DNA of 64,000 bases from Lentzea kentuckyensis. GTDB taxonomy: Bacteria > Actinomycetota > Actinomycetes > Mycobacteriales > Pseudonocardiaceae. The translations under genes were made by a program, and so were the position numbers. The notes under the pieces are model-generated. The model was not told the DNA's origin, made no database searches, and saw only the letters and a list, made by a program, of their open reading frames with translations. Shown here one piece after another: positions 35,017 through 42,989 of this stretch (positions are counted from its first letter, which is position 1; every line of letters starts with the position of its first letter). The DNA lies in the NCBI RefSeq assembly GCF_002150765.1, contig NZ_MUYM01000022.1:50836-114835 (forward strand), read 5' to 3'.

Positions 35017-36020
35017 AGAAACTGCTCGCAGGCCTTCTCCCCGCGATGCTGGTGGTTGCCGCCTGCGGAGGTGGTGGCGGTGGTACGACAACGTCCGGTG
35101 GCGAGGCCAAGGACGTCACACTGACCCTCAACTGGTACCCGTACGGCGAGCACGCGCCGTTCTACTACGGGGTCAAGCAGGGCATCTTCGAGAAGCACGG
35201 GATCAAGCTCAAGATCCAGGCCGGCCAGGGTTCCGGCAAGACCGTGCAGGCCACGGGCGCCGGGCAGACGGACTTCGGCTGGGCCGACACGTCCGCGCTC
35301 GCCACGGCCGTAGAGCAGGGCGTGCCGGCCAAGAGCGTCGGGGTGTTCCTGCAGACCACGCCCGCGTCCGTGCAGTTCTTCACCGAGAAGAACATCAAGA
35401 AGCCCGAGGATCTCAAGGGCAAGTCGGTGGCGACGACCGCGGGTGACGCGTTGACGAAGACGTTCCCGGCGTTCCTCAAGCAGAACGGCATGCAGGAGTC
35501 CGACGTCTCGGTCCAGAACATCGACCCGGCGGGCAAGATGGCCGCGGTCATCTCCGGCCGGACCGACGTGTTGCTGGGCTTCGCGTCCGACCAGGGTCCG
35601 ACGATCAAGGAGAAGTCCGGCAAGGACGTCGGCTACCTGCGGTTCTCCGAGTTCGGGTTGAACTACTTCAGCAACGGGCTGCTCACGTCGAAGTCCATGC
35701 TGCAGAAGGATCCCGAGCTGGTGAAGAAGATGGTCGCGGCCACGCAGGAGGCGTGGGCGGAGGCCGAGAAGGCACCGGAGGCCGCGGCCGAGTCGATGAA
35801 GGGCGCCGCCGAGCAGCTGCCGTCGCCGACGGTCGTGCTGGAGCAGTTCAAGACGACGCTGACGTTGCTGCACACCGATGCGACGAAGGGCAAGGCGCCG
35901 GGCGTCAACACCTTGGATGACTGGAAGAAGACCATCGACACCTTCCAGAAGACCGGCATCATCAAGCAAGCCGCTGAGCCCTCCGCGTACTGGGAAGAAA
36001 GCGTTGCCCCGAAGGGATGA
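35013..36020 (+). CDS. NMT1/THI5-like ABC substrate-binding lipoprotein
   Basis: A 335-residue lipoprotein (VVAACG; then a Gly-rich linker). The mature part begins VTLTLNWYPYGEHAPFYYGVKQGIFEKHG, typical of NMT1/THI5-like proteins that bind pyrimidine thiamine precursors, sulfonates or riboflavin. DFGWADTSALATAVEQG and KGKSVATTAGDALT fit. Substrate is therefore uncertain; the LacI-type operator hints that the real ligand may be sugar-derived. It overlaps the genes on both sides by four bases. Confidence 0.82.
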   Translation: MKKLLAGLLPAMLVVAACGGGGGGTTTSGGEAKDVTLTLNWYPYGEHAPFYYGVKQGIFEKHGIKLKIQAGQGSGKTVQATGAGQTDFGWADTSALATAVEQGVPAKSVGVFLQTTPASVQFFTEKNIKKPEDLKGKSVATTAGDALTKTFPAFLKQNGMQESDVSVQNIDPAGKMAAVISGRTDVLLGFASDQGPTIKEKSGKDVGYLRFSEFGLNYFSNGLLTSKSMLQKDPELVKKMVAATQEAWAEAEKAPEAAAESMKGAAEQLPSPTVVLEQFKTTLTLLHTDATKGKAPGVNTLDDWKKTIDTFQKTGIIKQAAEPSAYWEESVAPKG

Positions 36021-36811
36021 GCGTGACTCTGGGAATCACCACCTCCGCCGTCTCGATCGACGACGTCTCCGTGCGCTTCCAGTCGAAGCGCACGGAGGTG
36101 ACGGCGATCCAGCAGGTCTCGCTCGACGTCGCACCGGGCGAGTTCGTGTCCATCGTCGGCCCGTCCGGCTGCGGCAAGTCGACGTTGCTGAAGCTGGTGT
36201 CCGGGCTGCTGAAGCCGTCCTCGGGATCGGTGACGTTGCTGGGGGAGGAGGTGCGCGGCCCGCGGCACGACATCGGGTTCGTGTTCCAGCGGGCGGCGTT
36301 GCTGGAGTGGCGTTCGGCCAGGAAGAACATTCTGCTGCAGGCTGAGATGCGGGCTATGAACGCCGTCGAGGCGGGCAAGCGCGCGGACGAGCTCATTGAG
36401 ATGACTGGACTTGCGGGGTTCGAGCACGCCCTGCCGCACGAGTTGTCCGGTGGCATGCAGCAGCGCGTGGCGTTGTGCCGCGCGCTGCTGCATCAGCCGC
36501 GGGTGTTGTTGATGGACGAACCGTTCGGCGCGCTGGACGCGTTGACGCGCGAGCAGATGAACGTCGAGCTGCATCGGGTGTGGCGGGAGACCGGCACGAC
36601 GGTGTTGCTGGTGACGCACTCGATCGCGGAGTCGGTGTACCTGGCGAACCGGGTGATCGTGCTGACGCAACGGCCCGCGGTGGTCAAGGAAGTCATCGAC
36701 GTTGACCTGCCGGCCGAGCGCGACTACTCCGCGACGATGGCCAGGCCCGAGTTCGCCGCGGCGACGGCGCACATCAGGGACCTCCTGGGGGCCGTGACAG
36801 GACATGACTGA
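36017..36811 (+). CDS. ABC transporter ATPase (SsuB/ThiZ-like)
   Basis: A 264-residue ATPase. Walker A VGPSGCGKSTLL, Q-loop VFQRAALLEWRSA, signature LSGGMQQRVALCR, Walker B VLLMDEPFGALDA, H-loop VTHSI. The EWRS after the Q-loop is typical of SsuB/TauB-type ATPases. ATG overlaps the binding-protein stop. It is the last gene of the operon. Confidence 0.9.
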   Translation: MSVTLGITTSAVSIDDVSVRFQSKRTEVTAIQQVSLDVAPGEFVSIVGPSGCGKSTLLKLVSGLLKPSSGSVTLLGEEVRGPRHDIGFVFQRAALLEWRSARKNILLQAEMRAMNAVEAGKRADELIEMTGLAGFEHALPHELSGGMQQRVALCRALLHQPRVLLMDEPFGALDALTREQMNVELHRVWRETGTTVLLVTHSIAESVYLANRVIVLTQRPAVVKEVIDVDLPAERDYSATMARPEFAAATAHIRDLLGAVTGHD

Positions 36812-36864
36812 TCCGCTCTTGTGAGCTGGGTCACCCATGGGTAGAGTCTGGCACGCCGCCGCGT

Positions 36865-36878
36865 GGTAAGCGCTTTCC
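36865..36878. promoter_or_regulatory. Degenerate LacI-type operator, site 2
   Basis: ggtaagcgctttcc: one mismatch (T for A) from the perfect palindrome at 34166 and 37543. It precedes the decayed dehydrogenase/LamG remnant, just as the intact site precedes the intact pair. Confidence 0.6.
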
Positions 36879-36890
36879 CAACCCGCGAGG

Positions 36891-37493
36891 TGCGGGTTCG
36901 GTTCGTTCGACAACATCGGCCGGGCCGGCTCTCGCACGCCGATCTCGTTGGTCAACGGCGGCGCGGCGATGCGCACGGCGGACGGCGCGTTCCCGGGATC
37001 GGCGACGTCGTTGCAGCTCAAGCAGGTGCGGCCGAACAACAAGAGCAACGACGACTGGAAGGCCGGCACCTGCAACTCCGGTGGCGTCGCGTCGATGAGG
37101 GCGTTCAGCAAGGCGCGCGGCATGTCGATCATGACCTGGGTGAAGGTCACCGGTGAGGCTCCCGCACGCAACTCGAACTCGTCCGGGACCGGTGACTTCT
37201 ACGGTGCGATCGGGTTCGCGGGGATTCTCGCCGGTGACTCGGACGGGCATGTCGCGCGGGCGTTGCTGGAGACGGAGAACCACGACGGCGCGATGCGGTT
37301 GATCGCGCTCGGACGCCGGGTGGACGGCGGCGACAAACAGTACTGGGTGTCCAGCGCGGACTGGAAGACGCTGATACCTGCTGATAAATACGCGTGCAAC
37401 TGCCGGCTGGACAGCCTGATGCTGCTGAACCGCGCGGTGACCGCGGACGAGGTGCGCGGGCAGTACGAGTGGGTCACCCAAGGCCGGAGGTGA
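36891..37493 (+). pseudogene. Fused remnant of a duplicated sugar dehydrogenase/LamG pair
   Basis: The frame opens with GFGSFDNIGR, identical to residues near the end of the dehydrogenase at 37598-39658 (GFGSFDNIGRLRD). It then switches to LVNGGAAMRTADGAFPGS, homologous to the LamG gene (LINGGADMRVRDGAFPRS). It lacks the LamG signal peptide. After ADWKTLIP it also lacks about 70 residues present in the intact copy, rejoining at ACNCRLDSLMLLNRAV. So both parental genes have suffered large deletions. No plausible start or signal peptide remains; the only in-frame starts are internal. Confidence 0.78.
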
Positions 37494-37542
37494 GGGTTGT
37501 AACCACCTTATTAGCTAGGTAGATTCCGGGTGCCGCTGCATT

Positions 37543-37556
37543 GGAAAGCGCTTTCC
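37543..37556. promoter_or_regulatory. LacI-type operator, site 3
   Basis: Perfect ggaaagcgctttcc palindrome, identical to the one at 34166, 42 bases upstream of the sugar dehydrogenase start codon. This suggests that the ABC operon and the secreted dehydrogenase are one regulon. Confidence 0.75.
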
Positions 37557-37597
37557 GCTGCCGTGCTGCCACGGCCTGGCCCACAGGGTGGTGGGGG

Positions 37598-39658
37598 ATG
37601 TACAGACGGTTGTCTAGTTTGGCTGTCACAACATTCGTGCTCTCAGCCTTGTTCGTACCCATCGCGTCGGCCCAGTCCGACGTGCCGATCGCCGACCCAC
37701 TGCCGACGCCGGGCGCGTCCGGCATCGGCCTCGAACTGACCGAGGTCGCGCAGCTGCCGAAGTCGGAACCGGTACCGCCGCCGACGGACGCGCGCCTGCG
37801 CCGGTACAACCGGATCAACTACCTCGGCGAAATTCCGGACGGGTCCGGGCGGCTGTTCGTGCCGGACATGAACGGCAAGCTCTACCTGCTGGACAACGGG
37901 GTTCAGCACGCGTATCTCGACCTCGGCGCGGTCGTCGGTCCGGACTTCCACAACCACCGCGGTCTGGGCAGCGGGTTCGGGTTCGTGGCGTTCCACCCGA
38001 ACTTCAAGCGCAACGGCAGGTTCTACACCGTCCACACCGAAACCGGTTCCGCGCTCACGTCGAAGAAGCCGGACTGGTCTTCTCCCGTCGACAACCAGGT
38101 CCACGGCGTGATCACCGAGTGGATCGCGGCCGACCCGCGCGCGGACCTGTTCTCCGGCGCGCACCGCGAGATCATGCGCGTCGGCTACGCGTCGTTCATC
38201 CACGGCTTCCAGGAGATCGGCTTCAACCCGAACGCGCGCTGGTGGGACGAGGACTACGGCCTGCTGTACCTCGCGTCGGGCGACGGCGGAATCGGCATCT
38301 CGACGACGCTGCCGCAGGATCTGGCGCTGCCACAGGGAAAGATCCTGCGCATTGACCCTGATGGCCGCAACGGCATCAACGGCCAGTACGGCATCCCGCG
38401 CACGAACCCGTTCGTGCGCAAGGAAGGCGCCCTGGGCGAGATCTACGCGTACGGCATGCGCGACCCGTACCGCTTCAGCTGGGACTCCGGCGGTTCGCAC
38501 AAGATGTTCCTCGGCCACATCGGCGAGAAGGCCGTCGACTCGGTCTACGAGGTCCGCAAGGGCGCCAACCTGGGCTGGAGCGAACGCGAGGGCATCTGGT
38601 CGTTCCACCGCGGTGACCCGTCGTGCGGCGTGTTCCCGCTGCCCGCCGACGACGCGAAGTACGGCTACACCTATCCCGTCACCGCGTTCGACCACAACCG
38701 GCTCGCGTCCCAACGGCCGTGCGCGGACAGCGGGAACGCGCTGATGGGCGGCTTCGTCTACCGCGGTGCGAAGATCCCGTCGTTGCGCGGCAAGTACATC
38801 TACGGCGAGGGCGTGAAGGGCCTGATCTACTACGCCGAGGAACGTGAGATGCGTGCCGGTCAGCCGATGGCCACCACCCGCGAGATGATGGTGTACGTCA
38901 ACGGGCAGCTGACCACGATGAAGGCGTTGGTCAACGATCCCAACCGGGTCGACCTGCGCTTCGGGCGGGACGCCGCGGGTGAGCTCTACGTGCTGGCCAA
39001 GGCGAACGGCAAGATCTGGAAGGTGACGGGTGCGCGCACCTTCGCCTCCTGCCGTTCCGGCCACGACTTCGTCAGCGGGGCCACCTCGGCCCGGTCGTGG
39101 GATCCCGTGACGCCAGAGCTGTGGCAGTTTCCCGGCCGCGAGGTCGTGCTGGCGCAACCCGGCGTCGCGCGTCCCGGCCCGCGCCGGCCGTTCGAGTACG
39201 CCGTGCTGAAGAAGGGCCCCGCGTTCGCGTCGGTGCAGGTGGATGCTCGGGTGCGGCTGGACACGCCGGTGGCGGAGTCGAACCGGGACGTGATCATCGT
39301 GTTCGGGTACAGGTCCGACACCGAGTTCTACTACGCGCATCTGTCGTCGGACAACAAGATCTATCCGCACAACGGGATCTTCGTCGTGAACAACGCGGAC
39401 CGGCTTCGCCTTGACCACCAATGGGATGCCACGCGTTCCGTCGGTGCCGCGCCGGCGGTGTCGGACACGGCGTGGCATCGCGTGCGGGTCAGACACTGCG
39501 CGGAATCTGGCGAGATCGCGGTGTACCTGGACGGGTCGCCGTACCCGTTGATGACCGCCGTGGACAAGACGTTCTCCTCGGGCCGTGTCGGGTTCGGGTC
39601 CTTCGACAACATCGGCAGGCTGCGCGACCTGCGCGTGCAGGGCAAGGGAGTGCGGTGA
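37598..39658 (+). CDS. Secreted sugar dehydrogenase (sorbosone/GSDH family) with C-terminal LamG-like domain
   Basis: A 686-residue exported protein. A signal peptide (SSLAVTTFVLSALFVPIASAQ) precedes a six-bladed quinoprotein glucose/sorbosone dehydrogenase propeller (about residues 60-480). Visible features include GLGSGFGFVAFHPNF, GDGGIGIS, YGMRDPYRFSWD and NLGWSEREG. A concanavalin/DUF1080-like domain follows (about 530-686, ending VGFGSFDNIGRLRDLRV). Such enzymes oxidise sugars with PQQ outside the cell. The start was chosen at MYRRLSS after GGTGGGGG. It couples by TGATG to the LamG gene. A LacI-type operator precedes it. Confidence 0.85.
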   Translation: MYRRLSSLAVTTFVLSALFVPIASAQSDVPIADPLPTPGASGIGLELTEVAQLPKSEPVPPPTDARLRRYNRINYLGEIPDGSGRLFVPDMNGKLYLLDNGVQHAYLDLGAVVGPDFHNHRGLGSGFGFVAFHPNFKRNGRFYTVHTETGSALTSKKPDWSSPVDNQVHGVITEWIAADPRADLFSGAHREIMRVGYASFIHGFQEIGFNPNARWWDEDYGLLYLASGDGGIGISTTLPQDLALPQGKILRIDPDGRNGINGQYGIPRTNPFVRKEGALGEIYAYGMRDPYRFSWDSGGSHKMFLGHIGEKAVDSVYEVRKGANLGWSEREGIWSFHRGDPSCGVFPLPADDAKYGYTYPVTAFDHNRLASQRPCADSGNALMGGFVYRGAKIPSLRGKYIYGEGVKGLIYYAEEREMRAGQPMATTREMMVYVNGQLTTMKALVNDPNRVDLRFGRDAAGELYVLAKANGKIWKVTGARTFASCRSGHDFVSGATSARSWDPVTPELWQFPGREVVLAQPGVARPGPRRPFEYAVLKKGPAFASVQVDARVRLDTPVAESNRDVIIVFGYRSDTEFYYAHLSSDNKIYPHNGIFVVNNADRLRLDHQWDATRSVGAAPAVSDTAWHRVRVRHCAESGEIAVYLDGSPYPLMTAVDKTFSSGRVGFGSFDNIGRLRDLRVQGKGVR

Positions 39659-40587
39659 TGAGACGGCTGTTCGTCTTCGGTGTGACCGGGTTGCTGTGCC
39701 TCGCCCTGACCGCTCCAGCGCAGGCCACGTTCGGCACCGTGCTGCCCACCCTGTCCCACGACCTCGTGTCGTACTACGACTTCGAACACCCGGTGCGCGG
39801 CGACAAGGCCCTGGAACAGGACAGCGGCCGTTCCGGTACTCAGCTGTCCCTGATCAACGGCGGCGCCGACATGCGCGTCCGCGACGGTGCTTTCCCGCGC
39901 AGCCGCAACTCGTTGCAGCTCAAGCAGGTCAACCCGACGGTCGCCGGCAACGACGACTGGAAGGCAGGCCTTTACCGTGAAACCGGCGTGCCGTCGCTGA
40001 AGGCGTTCAACGGTGCGCGGCAGGCGTCGATCATGGGTTGGGTGAAGATGACGGGCCAGAACCCGGCCCCGAACTCCAACTCGGCCAACCCCGCCGACTT
40101 CTACGGCGCGATCGGCCTGGCGGGCGTGCTGTCCGGCGACTCCAACGGCCACGCGGTCCGCGCGCTGCTGGAGCTGATCCAGGTCGACGGCGAGCTGAAG
40201 CTGGTCGCCCTGGCCCGGCGGATCGACGGTGGCGACTCGCAGACGTTCGCGGCCACCGAGGACTGGCAGAAGTTGTTGCCGCAGAACGAGTGGGTGTTCC
40301 TGGCGGCCACGTTCGACTTCGACACCGGCGCGATGGTGCTGTACCGCAACGGAAAGCCGCTGGCCGGCAGGTACGTCGTGGCCGGTGACCCGTGGCTGCT
40401 CGAAGGAGAACCGGAGCCGGACCTGGCGTCCGCGACCGATCCGCGTGGAATCAAGATCGGCGGCAGCTATCCGCAGAACAACCGCGAGGGCAACGCCTGC
40501 AACTGCCGGATGGACAGCCTGATGTTCCTCGACCGCGTCGCGAAGCCGTGGGAGGTGCACCTGCAGTACCACTGGATGAAGGGTTGA
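39658..40587 (+). CDS. Secreted LamG-like (concanavalin fold) protein
   Basis: A 309-residue exported protein. The signal peptide (LFVFGVTGLLCLALTAPAQA) is followed by one LamG/concanavalin-like domain (LVSYYDFEHPVRGD, FLAATFDFDTGAMVLYRNGKPLAGR). A CNC pair near the C-terminus is conserved in the decayed copy. It probably binds polysaccharide. The ATG overlaps the dehydrogenase stop, so the two are co-translated and may act together on the same glycan. Close paralogue of the remnant at 36.9-37.5 kb. Confidence 0.8.
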   Translation: MRRLFVFGVTGLLCLALTAPAQATFGTVLPTLSHDLVSYYDFEHPVRGDKALEQDSGRSGTQLSLINGGADMRVRDGAFPRSRNSLQLKQVNPTVAGNDDWKAGLYRETGVPSLKAFNGARQASIMGWVKMTGQNPAPNSNSANPADFYGAIGLAGVLSGDSNGHAVRALLELIQVDGELKLVALARRIDGGDSQTFAATEDWQKLLPQNEWVFLAATFDFDTGAMVLYRNGKPLAGRYVVAGDPWLLEGEPEPDLASATDPRGIKIGGSYPQNNREGNACNCRMDSLMFLDRVAKPWEVHLQYHWMKG

Positions 40588-40646
40588 TCCACTTCAGGTG
40601 GAATCGTTGTAATGCCAAGGAGTTGCGGAACGAAAGTCCGAAGGCG

Positions 40647-40679
40647 CCGTGGCCCTCGTCCGCCGGGCGAGGGCCACGG
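40647..40679 (+). terminator. Hairpin terminator of the dehydrogenase/LamG operon
   Basis: Perfect 12-bp stem (arms 40647-40658 and 40668-40679, 9-base loop), 60 bases after the LamG stop. The rest of the 40588-40848 gap holds no gene I can support. Confidence 0.7.
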
Positions 40680-40848
40680 AGGCCTTGGGTTGGCTCACGT
40701 TCCGTGAGCGGTGATTTTCGTGCGCCGAGCGGACCGAGGCCCTTAGTCCCGGCTGATCACCTTCACCGAACCCTGCCGATTCGACCTTCGGGTGACGTCG
40801 TAGATCCGCTAGCGTGCGGGCTTCCGCCGAGTCCAACGGAGTGCCCGC

Positions 40849-42879
40849 GTGAATGTTGGAGTGCCGCCCGAGCGCGGTACCACGACCAACAAGGTGGACG
40901 GCGCCGGCAACGTCGTGCAGGCCGGCGAGGTCCGCGACGTGCACTTCCACGGCGTGCCGGACGGCGGGTCGCAGCCGGGTCTGGTGTCGACGATCGCACC
41001 CACGGACCTGCTGCCGGGCAAGGTCTTCGGCCGCGAGCAGCTGGTGGCCCGGCTGGTGGACGTCACCCAGCGGGCCGACGGCACGCAGGTCGTCCTGCAC
41101 GGCACGGGCGGCAGCGGAAAGACGGTGGTGGCGCTCTCGCTGGCGGACCGGCTCGACCACGAGTTCCCGCGCACCCGTGTGTGGTGGGTCGACGGGTCGT
41201 CGGAGAACAGCCTGTCGGCAGGGTTGCGCGAGGTCGTCTACGACGCGGATCCGCACCATCGCGTCGAGGAGGTCATGCGGGCGTGGCGCGGTGAGGGGTC
41301 GGCGCCGAACCTGCTGAAGAAGGTGCTGGCCGAGATCCCCGGCCGGTGGACGCTGATCATCGACGGGGCCGACGACCAGCGCGTGCTCGCGCAGTGGCGG
41401 CCGGCTCTGCAGCACGACACCGGCACCGTCGTCCTGACGACCAGGCACAGCAAGGCGAAGGAGTGGACTCGCTGCGCCGAGGTGCACCAGGTGAGCACGC
41501 TGCACGAGGAAGCCGCGGTCGAGATGCTGCACGCGCTGGCTCCCGGCTCCGGCACGGCGGAGCAGGCCAGGGAGCTGGCCTGCGCGCTGGGATATCTGCC
41601 GCTCGCGCTGCGGCTGGCGGGGAGCTACCTCAACACGGTGCCCACGCTGCCCACCACCGGCGGACTGGCGCTGCCGCAGAGCTTCGAGCAGTACCGCCTG
41701 GTGTTCCACGAACGGTTCGGCGAGCTCGACCAGTTGCACGAGATCGGCAGCGGCCTCGCCGAGCGCGAATTGTTGTCGCGGACGTGGGAGTTGTCGCTCG
41801 ACCTGCTCGCGGACCTGGGCATGCCGTGGGCCCGCCCGCTGCTGCGCTGGTTGTCGTGCTTCGAGCAGGCCCCGATCCCGTGCGACCTCGCGAACTCCGA
41901 GATCCTGACCAGGTCGCCGCTGTTCAAGGGCATCACGGGAATGGACCTGATCCACGCCTTCGTGTTCCTGACGAACTTCGGCCTGGTCGAACAGATTTCG
42001 GTGTGGGGCATGCGTTCTTCGGCGGTCACCACGAAGTGCTGGGTGCTGCACCCCGTGATCCGCGAGGCGAACCGGCACCAGCCCGACGTTCAGCAAGATC
42101 TCCAGGCCTATCTCGCCCTGTGCTACGCGACGCTCGACGGCTACACGAGCTTTCTCTCCGCCGAGGTGCAGGAGGATCTTTCGACGTGGGCCGTGCTGAG
42201 CCCGCACTGCGAGTTCGTGGTGGAGTGGATCCACCGCGACCGGGCGAAGCTGCCCGTGCCCGAGGACTGGGAGCTGCTGGGCACGAAGCTGTCGTGCGTG
42301 GTCGCCCGGTTCTCCGCCCTGTCCGGGCAGTACGACCGCGCGGAGGCGATCTTCCGGCACGCTCTGGTCGTGCGGCTGCGCCACCTCGGCGAGACGCATC
42401 CGGAGGTGCTCGCCGCGCGGCGCAACATCGTGCTGTTGCGCTGGCAGCGCCACCGTTCCGAACAGTCGCTCGCCGAGCTCGTGCTGCTGGGCGAGGACAC
42501 GAAGTCGGCGCTGGGAGAACGTGATCCGCTCACGATCACCTGCCAGCTGGACCTCGCACTCGCTCATGCGTCGCGGGCAGAGGAAGACGCGGCCGACCGC
42601 GTGGTCGACGACTACCGGGCCATCGTGCGCCTGAGCCGCGAGCTGTACGGCCGGACCGACGCGACTGCCCTGTCGGCGCAGATGAACCTGGTCACCGAGC
42701 TCGGCCGGCGCGAGGACGAGTCCTGCCCGGCCGAGCTGCTGAGGCTGCTGACGATGATCGAAGAGGTCGAGACCGCGCCGGACGTGGCGATCCAGGTGCC
42801 GTTCAGCCTCGGCCGGCTGCGTGCCGCGGTGATGAACCTGCTGCAGAACAGCCGTGGCTGGAGCGAACCGCAGGAGTAG
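40849..42879 (+). CDS. STAND NTPase (NB-ARC-like) with TPR region
   Basis: A 676-residue protein. The N-terminal 40 residues hold the repeat-like TTTNKVDGAGNVVQAGEV and HFHG motif that precedes many actinobacterial STAND ATPases. A nucleotide-binding domain follows: P-loop HGTGGSGKTVVA (about 84-94), Walker B WTLIIDGADD, GYLPLALRLAGSYL (GxP motif). The C-terminal half is TPR-like. No effector domain (TIR, nuclease, protease) is visible, so signalling or defence by a separate partner is possible. GTG start with a weak CGGAG site. No partner gene adjoins it. Confidence 0.82.
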   Translation: MNVGVPPERGTTTNKVDGAGNVVQAGEVRDVHFHGVPDGGSQPGLVSTIAPTDLLPGKVFGREQLVARLVDVTQRADGTQVVLHGTGGSGKTVVALSLADRLDHEFPRTRVWWVDGSSENSLSAGLREVVYDADPHHRVEEVMRAWRGEGSAPNLLKKVLAEIPGRWTLIIDGADDQRVLAQWRPALQHDTGTVVLTTRHSKAKEWTRCAEVHQVSTLHEEAAVEMLHALAPGSGTAEQARELACALGYLPLALRLAGSYLNTVPTLPTTGGLALPQSFEQYRLVFHERFGELDQLHEIGSGLAERELLSRTWELSLDLLADLGMPWARPLLRWLSCFEQAPIPCDLANSEILTRSPLFKGITGMDLIHAFVFLTNFGLVEQISVWGMRSSAVTTKCWVLHPVIREANRHQPDVQQDLQAYLALCYATLDGYTSFLSAEVQEDLSTWAVLSPHCEFVVEWIHRDRAKLPVPEDWELLGTKLSCVVARFSALSGQYDRAEAIFRHALVVRLRHLGETHPEVLAARRNIVLLRWQRHRSEQSLAELVLLGEDTKSALGERDPLTITCQLDLALAHASRAEEDAADRVVDDYRAIVRLSRELYGRTDATALSAQMNLVTELGRREDESCPAELLRLLTMIEEVETAPDVAIQVPFSLGRLRAAVMNLLQNSRGWSEPQE

Positions 42880-42989
42880 CTCTCACTTGACAACGACGAC
42901 GGACCGGGCAGGTTGGAGGTGGGGGGTCGGCAGAAGCGGGGGGAACATGCGGGAACAGGGTTGCGGGAAAAAGGTGCTGCGCGGCGGGT

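Noticed and set aside
42880..42989. Possible small gene or terminator between the STAND and NB-ARC genes
   Set aside because: Short G-rich repeats only; no clear hairpin or coding signal.
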